A DNA stretch of 64,000 nt from Oxalobacteraceae bacterium CAVE-383. GTDB lineage: Bacteria > Pseudomonadota > Gammaproteobacteria > Burkholderiales > Burkholderiaceae_D. Positions 14,726-22,981 of the stretch are shown piece by piece (the first letter of the stretch is position 1; each line of letters opens with the position of its first letter). Below the pieces are notes generated by a model that searched no databases, had not been told where the DNA came from, and was given only the letters and a program-made list of their open reading frames with translations. The stretch lies in the NCBI GenBank assembly GCA_004134995.1, contig REGP01000001.1:310001-374000 (forward strand), in the 5' to 3' direction. A program made the position numbers and the translations under genes.

Positions 14726-17002
14726 TCAGCGCAGGCTGAATACCGCGAACTGCGGCGCGGCGCTGATCCATTGCCGCGTCACGGTCCAGCCGGCCTGCGC
14801 CGCCAGGGCGGCGAACGATTCCGGCGTGAACTTGTGCGAGTTTTCCGTATGCAGCCGTTCGCCTTCCTTGAACGCAAAGGTCTGTCCGGCGGCGTTGACG
14901 ATCTGGTCGGCGCGGCTGACCAGATGCATTTCCATGCGCTGAAGCTGCGGATTCCAGAGCGCCAGATGATCGAACGCCTCCGGATCGAAATCGCCGCCCA
15001 GCTCGCGGTTGATGCGCACCAGCAGGTTCTTGTTGAAACGCGCGGTGACGCCTTCGGCATCGTCGTAGGCGGCCACCAGCGTGGCTTCGTCCTTGACCAT
15101 ATCGGCGCCGATGATCATGTGCGCATCCAGGCCCAGCAGGCGGCGCACCGAACGCAGGAATGCCACGGCCTGCGGCGGCGTGAAATTGCCGATGGTCGAA
15201 CCGGGGAAAAAGCCCACCTTGGCGTGTTCCCGGGCGGACGCCGGCAGTTGCATGGCGCTGGTGAAATCGTCCGCCAGGGGAGCGATTTTCAGCGTCGGAT
15301 AATGGCGGCGCAGGCGGGCTGCCGCCTTGTCCAGCGCGTCCTGGCTGATGTCGATCGGCACATAGGCGGCGATCTGCGGCGCGGCGTCCAGGATCAGCCG
15401 GGTCTTGTCGCTGGCGCCGCTGCCGAATTCAACCAGCGCCGCGCCGTCCGGAATTTCGTCGGCGATGTCGGCGGCAATGTCGCGCAGCAGCGCGGTCTCG
15501 GTGCGGGTCGGGTAATACTCTTCCAGTTTGCAGATATCCTCGAACAACTCGGAACCGGCGGCGTCGTAGAAGTATTTCGGCGACAGCGTTTTTTCTTTCA
15601 GCGACAGGCCGGCAATGACGTCGCGCGCAAATTCGGAATGCGCCTGCACGGCGTCGGAGGCGGCGGCGCCCGGTGCGGCCGCGGCGCCGGAAAGCGCCGC
15701 ATGGTGCGTGTCGACAGTCGCCAGGGTACCGTGCGCGCCGTGGGCGGCGGCGTCGCGCGCCAGCCGCAGTCCCGAAAACATCCAGCGCTGTTCCGGCCGG
15801 TAGAAGTTGCGGTAGGTCGGACGCGCATGGCCGGCCGGCGTGACGCTGGCGCCGCCGCGCAATACCATTTGTCCGATCATGAACTTGCCGTTGTATTCGC
15901 CCACCGCGCTGGCCACCGGCCGGAAGCCGGGATAGCCGTAATACGCGCTCTGGGTCCATTGCCAGGCGACGTCGTCCATTTGATCCAGCACGCCGGCCAG
16001 CGCGGCGGTTTCCCATTCGGCTTCGGTCGGCAGCCGCGCGCCGGCCCATTGCGCATAGGCGGCCGCTTCGTAATAGCTCAGATGCGTCACTGGCGCATCG
16101 GCGCGCACCGCTTCCAGGCCGCGCAGGCTCATGCGGTTCCAGCGGTCCTTGTCCTGTTCGTCGCGTTCCCAATACAGCGGGGCTTCCCAGCCTTCGGCGC
16201 GGATCAGCGTCCAGCCGTCGGACAGCCACAGGTCGGCGCGACGGTAGCCGCCGTCGGCCATGAACGCCAGCCATTCGCCGTTGGTGACCAGGCGGTCGGC
16301 GATTTCGAAGGGTTCGATCCAGGTGGTATGGCGCGGCCGTTCGTTATCGAAGACGAAAGGGCTGCCGGCGTCGCCGACTTCAACCAGGCCGCCCTCGAGA
16401 TGCCTGAATCTGGCGGGCGCTCCGCCGGCGTCGGCCGGCCAATCGGCGCAGTAGGCCGGCTTCAGCGGCGATTTGGCGAACAGATGCAGGATATCCATCA
16501 GCAGCAATTCCTGGTGCTGCTCTTCGTGCGCAAGGCCGAGGCGGATCAGGTCTTCCAGGCCCGCTGCCGCACTGGACGCCAGCAGCGTGCGCATGTGTTC
16601 GTCGACGTAGTGGCGGTAAGCCATGACGTCCCTGGCTGTCGGCCGGGTCAGCAGTCCGCGCTGGGGGCGCGGCTGGCGGGGGCCCAGGGTTTCGTAATAG
16701 GAATTGAACAGATAGCCGTAGGCCGGATCGAAAACGCGATAGCCGGGCAGATGATCGCTCAGCAGAAAGGTTTCGAAAAACCAGGTGGTATGGGCCAGGT
16801 GCCATTTCGCCGGACTGGCGTCCGGCATCGATTGCACCACCATGTCTTCCTCGGTCAGCGGCGCCGCCAGCGCTTCGCTGTGGCTGCGCAGGCGGTTGTA
16901 GCATTCCGGCAAGTCGTTGCGGTCCTGCCGGGCTTGGGACCCGGTTTGCAAATAGGTCGGAACCTGGCGCAGTTCGCTACCGGTGGCGTTTTGGGCTCTC
17001 AT
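14726..17002 (-). CDS. EgtB-EgtD fusion: ergothioneine sulfoxide synthase + histidine N-methyltransferase
   Basis: A 758-residue two-domain enzyme. Residues about 30-415 are an EgtB-type iron sulfoxide synthase: a DinB part with WHLAHTTWFFE (H71) and HEEQHQE (H159, H163, the HX3HXE iron motif), then a formylglycine-enzyme-like part (LPTEAEWE, YRNFYRPEQRW, FSGLRLARD). An Ala-rich linker (about 416-455) leads to a full EgtD histidine-specific SAM methyltransferase (KYFYDAAGSELFEDI, LVEFGSGASDKT, FFPGSTIGNF, RMEMHLVS, IHTENSHKF-like LHTENSHKF). One chain could therefore make hercynine and couple it to a thiol. OvoA is rejected because the methyltransferase is EgtD-type. Fungal Egt1 has the opposite domain order. 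The start at 17002 has AAGGAG. It follows a DUF427 gene by 48 bp. No egtA, egtC or lyase egtE is next to it. Confidence 0.9.
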   Translation of the reverse strand: MRAQNATGSELRQVPTYLQTGSQARQDRNDLPECYNRLRSHSEALAAPLTEEDMVVQSMPDASPAKWHLAHTTWFFETFLLSDHLPGYRVFDPAYGYLFNSYYETLGPRQPRPQRGLLTRPTARDVMAYRHYVDEHMRTLLASSAAAGLEDLIRLGLAHEEQHQELLLMDILHLFAKSPLKPAYCADWPADAGGAPARFRHLEGGLVEVGDAGSPFVFDNERPRHTTWIEPFEIADRLVTNGEWLAFMADGGYRRADLWLSDGWTLIRAEGWEAPLYWERDEQDKDRWNRMSLRGLEAVRADAPVTHLSYYEAAAYAQWAGARLPTEAEWETAALAGVLDQMDDVAWQWTQSAYYGYPGFRPVASAVGEYNGKFMIGQMVLRGGASVTPAGHARPTYRNFYRPEQRWMFSGLRLARDAAAHGAHGTLATVDTHHAALSGAAAAPGAAASDAVQAHSEFARDVIAGLSLKEKTLSPKYFYDAAGSELFEDICKLEEYYPTRTETALLRDIAADIADEIPDGAALVEFGSGASDKTRLILDAAPQIAAYVPIDISQDALDKAAARLRRHYPTLKIAPLADDFTSAMQLPASAREHAKVGFFPGSTIGNFTPPQAVAFLRSVRRLLGLDAHMIIGADMVKDEATLVAAYDDAEGVTARFNKNLLVRINRELGGDFDPEAFDHLALWNPQLQRMEMHLVSRADQIVNAAGQTFAFKEGERLHTENSHKFTPESFAALAAQAGWTVTRQWISAAPQFAVFSLR

Positions 17003-17050
17003 GCAGTCTCCTTGGCCGGGGCCGTTATGGGATCCATCATTGGGGTGCGC

Positions 17051-17434
17051 TCAGTTCGCAGCCTGTTCCGTGATCGAATCGACGCGATCGGGATAAAAGG
17101 CCAGGTGATCCTTGATTTGCGCTACCGCATCATAAGGGGTTTCGTAAGTCCACACAGCGTTTGCGCCGGCCGTGCCGGCCGCCGGAATGCTGTAGTAGGC
17201 GCAGTCCCCTTTGTAAGGACAATATGTGGCGTGGTCGGTTCGCTGCAGCAGCGACATATCGACGTCCTGGCGCGGAATATATTGCACGCCGGGATAGGTG
17301 GCTTCGTGCAGCGCCAGCGCACGGGTGGTGTCGGCGATGGTCTTGCCGCCGGCTTTCACGATGACGCGTTGCGGGTTGGGCCTGATGCTGATCGGATGAT
17401 CGGGGCCGGGGATCTTGACGGTCTTGGCTTGCAT
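17051..17434 (-). CDS. DUF427-domain protein
   Basis: A 127-residue protein that is nearly all one DUF427 domain: PISIRPNPQRVIVKAGGKTI, ALALHEATYPGVQYIPRQDV, YCPYKGDCAYYSI and NAVWTYETPY. The CPYKG(D/E)A/C-YY pattern is the family hallmark; here it has Cys in place of the usual Ala. The biochemical role of DUF427 is not established. ATG 17434 has AGGAG upstream. It lies 48 bp before the EgtB-EgtD fusion gene on the same strand, so the two are likely cotranscribed and may share a redox role. Confidence 0.88.
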   Translation of the reverse strand: MQAKTVKIPGPDHPISIRPNPQRVIVKAGGKTIADTTRALALHEATYPGVQYIPRQDVDMSLLQRTDHATYCPYKGDCAYYSIPAAGTAGANAVWTYETPYDAVAQIKDHLAFYPDRVDSITEQAAN

Positions 17435-17550
17435 GGCGTTCTCCTGATTGCATGAGGGAAACGATCCGGGGATCGTCTTCCGGCTAAGTTCGTGCCGGCG
17501 TGTATTGTCTGCCATTGCGGAAATTTTTGCTGCGGGGCCGCATATTTCGA

Positions 17551-17610
17551 ATGGGGCGGGATGGATCGGGATGGATCTGAACGGATCGGGTTGGATCTGA
17601 TTGGGTCTGA
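17551..17610. repeat. 10-bp tandem repeat, six imperfect units
   Basis: Six consecutive 10-mers follow the pattern WTGGATCKGR: ATGGGGCGGG, ATGGATCGGG, ATGGATCTGA, ACGGATCGGG, TTGGATCTGA, TTGGGTCTGA. Units 2+3 and 4+5 form a higher-order 20-bp repeat. The array lies in the divergent region between the DUF427/egtBD operon and the aldo/keto reductase gene. Confidence 0.85.
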
Positions 17611-17697
17611 CTGCCTCCGGCACGTACTGGTCTGAAAAAGTTTATGCTGTCCGCTGCTTCGATTGCAGCGATGACCCAAATCACGATAGGAACAAAA

Positions 17698-18573
17698 ATG
17701 TCCAATACCACTGCGGCGGAAATCCCGAAAACCCTGAAAATCGGCGGCGAATTCGAAATCAACCGGCTCGGCTTCGGCGCCATGCGCATCACCGGCCCCG
17801 GCATCTGGGGCCCGCCGGCCGATCGGGCCGAAGCCATCCGCACCTTGCAAAGCCTGGCCGAAAACGGCGTCAATTTCATCGACACCGCCGATTCCTACGG
17901 ACCGAATGTATCGGAAGAGCTGATCCGCGAAGCGCTGCGGCCGTACGCAAGCGGTCTGCTGGTGGCGACCAAGGCCGGATTGACCCGGTCCGGTCCCGAT
18001 CAGTGGATGCCGAACGGCAAGCCCGATTATCTGATCGCGCAGGCGCACGGCAGCCTGAAACGCCTGGGCGTTGAGCAGATCGGCTTGTGGCAGTTGCATC
18101 GCATCGATCCGCGCACGCCGCGCGATGCGCAGTTCGCGGCCGTCAAAAAATTGCTCGACGACGGCGTGATCCGCCATGCCGGCCTCAGCGAAGTATCGGT
18201 GGAGGACATCAAGGCCGCCTCGAAAGTGTTCAAGGTGGCGTCCGTGCAGAATCGCTATAACCTGGTTGACCGCGCCAGCGAAGACGTGCTCGATTACTGC
18301 ACGCAGCATGGCATTGCGTTCATCCCCTGGTATCCGCTGGCCGCGGGCGACCTGACCGCGCCGGGATCGCTGTTCGATACGATCGCAAAACGCCACGGCG
18401 CGAGCCCGGGACAGATCGCGCTGGCCTGGCTGCTCAAGCGCAGTCCGATGATGCTGCCGATCCCGGGCACCTCGAAAGTGGCGCATTTGAAGGAAAACAT
18501 GAAAGCCGCCGCCATTGTGTTGACCGATGAAGAATTTGCCGCGCTGGACAAGGAAGGCAAGAAGCGCGGTTGA
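17698..18573 (+). CDS. Aldo/keto reductase
   Basis: A 291-residue member of the aldo/keto reductase superfamily. The (beta/alpha)8-barrel signature residues are visible: RLGFGAMRI near the N-terminus, D and Y of the catalytic tetrad in [10 protein letters not shown] in VATKAGL and H in [13 protein letters not shown]-binding features come late ([14 protein letters not shown]). It resembles the group that reduces simple aldehydes or pyridoxal. ATG 17698 has TAGGA upstream; an earlier in-frame start at 17644 lacks one. It is transcribed away from the egt operon across a 10-bp repeat array and ends at a strong terminator shared with the convergent thioredoxin-like gene. Confidence 0.92.
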   Translation: MSNTTAAEIPKTLKIGGEFEINRLGFGAMRITGPGIWGPPADRAEAIRTLQSLAENGVNFIDTADSYGPNVSEELIREALRPYASGLLVATKAGLTRSGPDQWMPNGKPDYLIAQAHGSLKRLGVEQIGLWQLHRIDPRTPRDAQFAAVKKLLDDGVIRHAGLSEVSVEDIKAASKVFKVASVQNRYNLVDRASEDVLDYCTQHGIAFIPWYPLAAGDLTAPGSLFDTIAKRHGASPGQIALAWLLKRSPMMLPIPGTSKVAHLKENMKAAAIVLTDEEFAALDKEGKKRG

Positions 18574-18633
18574 CCCGGGTTCGGCGGCCGCACCGCCGGG
18601 CGCCGGACTGCATGGCGTGCTTGAACCGATCCG

Positions 18634-18661
18634 AAATATCCGCCGAGGCGGATATTTTTTT
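18634..18661. terminator. Bidirectional hairpin between aldo/keto reductase and thioredoxin-like gene
   Basis: AAATATCCGCC pairs with GGCGGATATTT and runs into a T-tract on the plus strand. The A-rich left arm gives a U-rich end on the minus strand as well. It serves the plus-strand reductase gene and probably the convergent minus-strand gene. Confidence 0.85.
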
Positions 18662-18663
18662 GT

Positions 18664-19218
18664 CTACTCCTTCTGCGCCAGCAATTCCTGGATCTTGGCT
18701 TCTGTTTCCGCATACTGCCCTTCGCCGAAATGGGTGTACACAATCTTGCCTTTCTTGTCGATCAGGTAGAACGCCGGCCAGTACTGGTTGTTGTAGGCGC
18801 TCCAGGTGGCGTAGCGGTTGTCCTGCGCCACCGGGAAGCGGATGTCGAAACGCTTGATGGCGGTTTTCACGTTGTCGGTGCTGCGTTCGAACGGATATTC
18901 GGGCGTATGCACGCCGATCACCGCCAGGCCCTTGTCCCGGTATTTCTGGTCCCAGCTTTTGACGTAGGGCAGGGTATTGATGCAATTGATGCAGGTGTAG
19001 GTCCAGAAATCGACCAGCACCACCTTGCCGCGCAGTTGCTGCATGGTGGTCGGTGCGCCGTTGAGCCATTGGTCGATGCCGGTAAATTCCGGCGCGGGCG
19101 TACTCTGCTTGAGCGTGCCGCCCAGCGCGGGGCTGCTGGATGCGGCGATGGCGATGGCGGTTGCGGAGACGGCGGCCAGCATGGCCACGGTGGAAGCTTT
19201 TTTGAGTTGGGAGAGCAT
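18664..19218 (-). CDS. Exported thioredoxin-like protein (CINC motif)
   Basis: A 184-residue protein with an N-terminal signal or anchor (VAMLAAVSATAIAIAASS) and a redoxin domain. The active site is WTYTCINC, a CxxC with Ile-Asn between the Cys, as in DipZ-type C-terminal domains. FPVAQDNRYATWSAYNNQYW and the cis-Pro WPAFYLID match this subgroup. It would act in the periplasm as a disulfide reductase. The stop of ccdA lies one base before its start, so it probably receives electrons from the membrane CcdA encoded there. Together they look like a split DipZ. The final target of the electrons is not visible. Confidence 0.9.
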   Translation of the reverse strand: MLSQLKKASTVAMLAAVSATAIAIAASSSPALGGTLKQSTPAPEFTGIDQWLNGAPTTMQQLRGKVVLVDFWTYTCINCINTLPYVKSWDQKYRDKGLAVIGVHTPEYPFERSTDNVKTAIKRFDIRFPVAQDNRYATWSAYNNQYWPAFYLIDKKGKIVYTHFGEGQYAETEAKIQELLAQKE

Positions 19219-19219
19219 A

Positions 19220-19951
19220 TCAAATTCCTTTCAGTGAGGGGAAGTAGGGGGTGATCCAACTGATCGCCAGAACGTCGTATTGCAGATAAATCGCGAGCGC
19301 GGCGGCGATCACCAGCAGGCCGAACAATTGCTGCAGGCGCTGCGCATGGCGCGACACGATCCGCACGCGTTTGGTGATGTATTGGCCGCCGTAGATAATG
19401 GCGAGCATGGGAATGGCGGCGCCGATGGCGTACAGGGACAGCAGCAGCGCGGACCAGCCCAGATCCTGCGCCTTGACCACCAGCACCAGGATCGAGGCCA
19501 ATACAGGGCCGGCGCACGGCGTCCAGACCGCGCCCAGCGACATGCCCAGCATGAATCCGCCCAGCTTGCCGAGATTGCCGCCATTCTTGAGCATGTCCGG
19601 CGCGATGGCGGCGCCGATGCGCTGCAGCGGCTGCGCCATGCGCGCGGCCAGCCAATCGTAGGGCCGCGGCCACAGGCGCAGCAGCCCGGTCAGCGCCAGC
19701 AGCGCGATCGCGGTATTGCGCAGCGCTTCCTGCGCCACATGAATCTGGGCCGATACCGCGCCGAGCAGCATGGCGAAGGACGCGAAGGCCAGGATGAAGC
19801 CGGCGATGATGAACAGCGGCCGCGCCCGGTCGGGGCGGTCCTGCTCGACCGAGGCGCCGAGCAGGATCGGCATGACCGGCAGGACGCAGGGCGAGGCGAT
19901 GGTCAGCAGGCCTGCCAGCAGGGCCAGCGGGGTTTCGAGGAAGTTGTGCAT
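19220..19951 (-). CDS. ccdA: CcdA/DsbD-like membrane electron-transfer protein
   Basis: A 243-residue integral membrane protein with six or so hydrophobic segments. The redox Cys are in IASPCVLPVMPILL (first helix) and VWTPCAGPVLASILV (fourth helix), the typical CcdA pattern with adjacent Pro. It moves reducing power from cytoplasmic thioredoxin to periplasmic partners. ATG 19951 matches the start of the first helix; a much longer frame upstream (to 20218) has non-membrane, Arg-rich sequence and is not used. It is cotranscribed with the CINC thioredoxin-like gene with one base between them. Confidence 0.92.
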   Translation of the reverse strand: MHNFLETPLALLAGLLTIASPCVLPVMPILLGASVEQDRPDRARPLFIIAGFILAFASFAMLLGAVSAQIHVAQEALRNTAIALLALTGLLRLWPRPYDWLAARMAQPLQRIGAAIAPDMLKNGGNLGKLGGFMLGMSLGAVWTPCAGPVLASILVLVVKAQDLGWSALLLSLYAIGAAIPMLAIIYGGQYITKRVRIVSRHAQRLQQLFGLLVIAAALAIYLQYDVLAISWITPYFPSLKGI

Positions 19952-20039
19952 GCCTGGCTTTCCATTTGATTTGGGATAGCCGTATTGGAACGCCCGGATG
20001 TATCCGGCATGTGTCGGGAACCGGCCGCGAGTGCAATGT

Positions 20040-20077
20040 TTTGTGTCGCCCGCGCGCCAGATACATTGGGACACAAA
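20040..20077. promoter_or_regulatory. Inverted repeat between ccdA and the two-component operon
   Basis: TTTGTGTC (20040-20047) and GACACAAA (20070-20077) are exact reverse complements separated by 22 bp. They lie between the divergent ccdA and response-regulator operons, where a binding site for the OmpR-type regulator would be expected. Function is inferred. Confidence 0.5.
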
Positions 20078-20131
20078 TCGCCCTGCGTGGCGGGGTATAA
20101 AGCGGACATCGCCAATCCCGAGGGAGAATCC

Positions 20132-20260
20132 ATGAAACGCCTGTTCGCCATACTCGCCTTTGTCGCCGGCGGCTTTGCGGCGGAACTGCACGCCCCTTTG
20201 CAATGCACCTTGCTGCACGTCAGCGCCGGACGTGTCTCGCGCAAGCGCCGTGAGGTATGA
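20132..20260 (+). CDS. Possible 42-residue leader protein upstream of the response regulator
   Basis: ATG 20132 is preceded by GAGGGAGAATCC, a strong ribosome site. The frame encodes a short hydrophobic start (MKRLFAILAFVAGGFAAEL), like a signal peptide, then a Cys- and His-containing middle and a basic end with RKRREV. It stops at 20258-20260, 7 bp before the response-regulator ATG, and so could couple translation of that gene. Its ribosome site is better than that of the regulator. I know no family for it. It may be a small membrane regulator of the kinase, or simply a leader peptide. Confidence 0.45.
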   Translation: MKRLFAILAFVAGGFAAELHAPLQCTLLHVSAGRVSRKRREV

Positions 20261-20267
20261 TCCGCTG

Positions 20268-21008
20268 ATGGAAAATATCGATCACGTATTGATCGTCGAC
20301 GACGATCGCGGCATTCGCGAATTGCTGGCCGCCTACCTTGAAAAGAACGGCATGCGCGCCTCGCTGGCCGCCAACGGCCGCCAGATGCGCGCGGTGCTGG
20401 AGCAGGGCGCGCCGGACCTGATCGTGCTGGATCTGATGCTGCCGGGCGAAGACGGCCTGGCGATCTGCCGCGATTTGCGCGCCGGCAAATTCCGCTCGGT
20501 GCCGGTACTGATGCTGACCGCCCGCAGCGAGGAAACCGACCGCATTATTGGCCTGGAAATGGGCGCCGACGATTATCTGGCCAAGCCGTTCGCGGTGCGC
20601 GAATTGCTGGCGCGCATCCGCGCCGTGCTGCGCCGCGCGCGCATGCTGCCGGTCAATATGCAGGTCACCGAAGCCGCGCAGATTCTCAGCTTCGGCGACT
20701 GGCGGCTCGACACCACGGCGCGCCACCTGCTGGACGCCGACGGCACCATGGTCGCCCTGAGCGGCGCCGAATACCGCCTGCTGCGGGTCTTTCTCGATCA
20801 TCCGCAGCGCGTGCTCACGCGCGAGCAGTTGCTGAATCTGACCCAGGGGCGCCAGTCCGATCCGTTCGACCGCTCCATCGACCTGCTGGTCAGCCGGCTG
20901 CGCCAGCGGCTGCTGGACGTCGCGCGCGAGCCGCGCTACATCAAGACGCTGCGCAGCGAAGGCTATGTGTTCTCCGCCGCGGTCAGCGTGCTCGGCGAAG
21001 CGCAATGA
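20268..21008 (+). CDS. OmpR-family response regulator
   Basis: A 246-residue regulator with an N-terminal receiver (LIVDDDRGIRELL, phospho-acceptor D55 in IVLDLMLPGEDG, the MLTAR Thr and Lys in YLAKPF) and a C-terminal winged helix (LSGAEYRLLRVFLDHPQRVL, DRSIDLLVSRLRQRL, IKTLRSEGYVF). The overall shape is like OmpR. It overlaps the kinase gene by 4 bp (ATGA). The likely promoter lies in the region shared with ccdA, where an inverted repeat TTTGTGTC/GACACAAA could be its site. The genes it controls are not known. Confidence 0.95.
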   Translation: MENIDHVLIVDDDRGIRELLAAYLEKNGMRASLAANGRQMRAVLEQGAPDLIVLDLMLPGEDGLAICRDLRAGKFRSVPVLMLTARSEETDRIIGLEMGADDYLAKPFAVRELLARIRAVLRRARMLPVNMQVTEAAQILSFGDWRLDTTARHLLDADGTMVALSGAEYRLLRVFLDHPQRVLTREQLLNLTQGRQSDPFDRSIDLLVSRLRQRLLDVAREPRYIKTLRSEGYVFSAAVSVLGEAQ

Positions 21009-22327
21009 GGCTGCAAGGGTTACTGAGGGGGCCGCGCACGCTGTTCGCCCGGCTGGCGCTGATCCTGTGCGTGGGCATGGCGCTGGCGCAGACCTTGTCG
21101 TTCTGGCTGACCATGACCGAACGCGATCAGGCCACTACTAAAATGATGATGGGCAGCATCGAGCGCGAAGTCGCCACCGCGGTGGTGCTGCTGGACCGCT
21201 TGCCGGCCGCCGAACGTTCCCAATGGCTGCCGCGGCTTGAGCGGCGCAACTATATGTTTCTGCTCGGCCCGGGCATTACCGGCGCGCCGCCGGACGCCAA
21301 GCTGTCGGCGCGCGTGGCCGAATCGATCGCCGACGGCATCGGCGAGACGTATCCGCTGACCGCCAACGTGGTGCCCGGCGACCGCGAACATTTCCAGGTG
21401 CACCTGCGTCTGAGCGACGGCAATCCGCTGACCATCGACGTACGGCCGATCGCCGGCCTGCCGCTGTCGCCCTGGCTGCCGCTGGTGCTGGTGCTGCAAC
21501 TGATCGTGCTGGCCTGCTGCTGCTGGCTGGCGGTGCGCCAGGCGACGCGGCCGCTGCACCAGCTGGCGCAGGCCGCCGATACGCTGGGACCTGATTTGAA
21601 GGCGGCCCGGCTGTCCGAGGACGGTCCCTCCGAAGTGTCGCGCGCGGCGAAGGCATTCAATGCGATGCAGGACCGCATCGCGATCTACATGGCCGAGCGC
21701 ATCCAGATCCTGGCGGCGATTTCGCACGATCTGCAGACGCCGATCACGCGCATGCGGCTGCGCGTGGATGTGATGGACGAAGACGCGCAAACCGTCAAGC
21801 TGCAGCAGGATTTGCAGGAAATGGAAAACCTGGTGAAAGAGGGCGTTGCCTATGCGCGCACGCTGCATGGCAACGCCGAAGCGCCGTGCCGCATCGATCC
21901 GGATGCCCTGTTCGACAGCCTGGTGTGCGATTACATCGATGCCGGCGACGATGTATCGCTGCAGGGCCGGGTCGACAGCGCATTGGTGACGCGCCCGCAG
22001 GCATTGCGCCGCATTCTCTGCAATCTGATCGACAATGCCCTGAAATATGCGGGCGCGGCGCAGGTGACGGTGACTGCGCTGCCGGGCGGCGGAGTGGCGG
22101 TCGCGGTACTCGACCGCGGGCCCGGCATTCCGCCCGACGCGCTGGAAGCGGTGTTCGAACCGTTCTACCGGGTTGAAGCCTCGCGCAACCGCAATACCGG
22201 CGGTACCGGCCTCGGGCTGGCGATCGTGCGTCAGCTCACGCTGGCGATGAACGCCACGCTGACCTTGCACAACCGCGACGGCGGCGGGCTGGAAGCCCGG
22301 CTGGTGTTGAAGAACCTGCCGGTTTGA
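21005..22327 (+). CDS. EnvZ-like sensor histidine kinase
   Basis: A 440-residue inner-membrane kinase. It has an N-terminal transmembrane helix (LFARLALILCVGMALAQTLS), a periplasmic region of about 115 residues and a second helix (WLPLVLVLQLIVLACCCWLA). A HAMP segment (RQATRPLHQLAQAADTLG), a HisKA domain with the phospho-His H241 (ISHDLQTPITRMRLRV) and an ATPase domain (LCNLIDNALKYAG, VLDRGPGIP, GGTGLGLAIV) follow. The order and length match EnvZ-type kinases. Its 5' end overlaps the response-regulator gene by four bases. The signal is unknown; proximity to a CcdA/thioredoxin operon hints at a redox or envelope cue. Confidence 0.95.
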   Translation: MRLQGLLRGPRTLFARLALILCVGMALAQTLSFWLTMTERDQATTKMMMGSIEREVATAVVLLDRLPAAERSQWLPRLERRNYMFLLGPGITGAPPDAKLSARVAESIADGIGETYPLTANVVPGDREHFQVHLRLSDGNPLTIDVRPIAGLPLSPWLPLVLVLQLIVLACCCWLAVRQATRPLHQLAQAADTLGPDLKAARLSEDGPSEVSRAAKAFNAMQDRIAIYMAERIQILAAISHDLQTPITRMRLRVDVMDEDAQTVKLQQDLQEMENLVKEGVAYARTLHGNAEAPCRIDPDALFDSLVCDYIDAGDDVSLQGRVDSALVTRPQALRRILCNLIDNALKYAGAAQVTVTALPGGGVAVAVLDRGPGIPPDALEAVFEPFYRVEASRNRNTGGTGLGLAIVRQLTLAMNATLTLHNRDGGGLEARLVLKNLPV

Positions 22328-22466
22328 AGCGGATTTGCGCGGATAACGATGAATAACAAATAACGCGCCGTCGCTGTATACCTGAAAATACGCCGAGAGG
22401 CATATGTGAGAAAAATAAACAGATTCCACCAGTAGGGAATGGATAATTAAATCGCATGCATGTCAG

Positions 22467-22526
22467 TTAATCTCACGGCAATGTGAGATTAAATTGATTG
22501 TGGCTCCTAGGCTAAAACCCTATAGT
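22467..22526 (+). promoter_or_regulatory. Operator and sigma70-like promoter of the central catabolic operon
   Basis: A perfect 10-bp inverted repeat, TTAATCTCAC and GTGAGATTAA with a 6-bp spacer (22467-22492), abuts a promoter TTGTGG-N17-TATAGT (-35 at 22498-22503, -10 at 22521-22526). The ATG of the first gene lies 42 bp after the -10. A dimeric regulator binding just upstream of the -35 would be expected to act here. Confidence 0.72.
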
Positions 22527-22567
22527 TTGCCAATAATTAAAACATCGGCACACACTTGGAGACGCAC

Positions 22568-22888
22568 ATGATTCATGAATTCAAAACCTATCGCGCAACC
22601 GCGGGCAACACCAAGGCCCTGATCGACCGTTTCGAAAAATTCACGCTGCCGATCCTGACCCGCATGGGCGTCAAGGTGCTGCATTGCTGGACCGCGGAAG
22701 CCGAGCCGGATGCGTTCTTTTACATGGTGCAGTTCGATTCGCTGCAGGCCAGCAAGGACGCCTGGGCCGCCTTCGGCGCCGATCCGGAATGGAAGGCCGC
22801 CAAGGCCGCCAGCGAAACCAGCGGCCCGCTGCTGGCTTCGCAATCCACCGTGTATCTGCAGCCGACGGCATTTACGCCAAAAGCCTAG
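22568..22888 (+). CDS. NIPSNAP-family protein
   Basis: A 106-residue single-domain protein of the NIPSNAP family: IHEFKTYRATAGNTKALIDR at the start, GVKVLHCWTAE, FFYMVQFDSLQASKDAWAAF and DPEWKAAKAASETSGPLLAS. These are the family's ferredoxin-like dimeric alpha/beta barrel elements. Members are often found in degradation operons, where their exact role is unclear. ATG 22568 has GGAGA at a good distance. As first gene of the central operon, 94 bp ahead of the Mo-hydroxylase genes, it may assist substrate handling. Confidence 0.9.
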   Translation: MIHEFKTYRATAGNTKALIDRFEKFTLPILTRMGVKVLHCWTAEAEPDAFFYMVQFDSLQASKDAWAAFGADPEWKAAKAASETSGPLLASQSTVYLQPTAFTPKA

Positions 22889-22981
22889 TTCAAGGCTCGG
22901 CTCCGCCTTCTCGGCGGGGTTGCACAGTTGTGATCCCGGGCGGCATAGATATGCCCCCTCAATAAATAGATCGGTTTTTCG

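Noticed and set aside
14726-17002. OvoA (ovothiol synthase)
   Set aside because: The C-terminal methyltransferase has EgtD signatures (YFYDAAGSELFEDI, FFPGSTIGNF) rather than the OvoA-type methyltransferase.
14621-17455. Plus-strand open frame of over 900 codons opposite egtBD
   Set aside because: The minus strand encodes clear EgtB and EgtD domains. The plus frame is Arg/Gly/Val-rich shadow sequence.
17551-17610. CRISPR-like or satellite array
   Set aside because: Units are only 10 bp, contiguous and without spacers; there are no cas genes.
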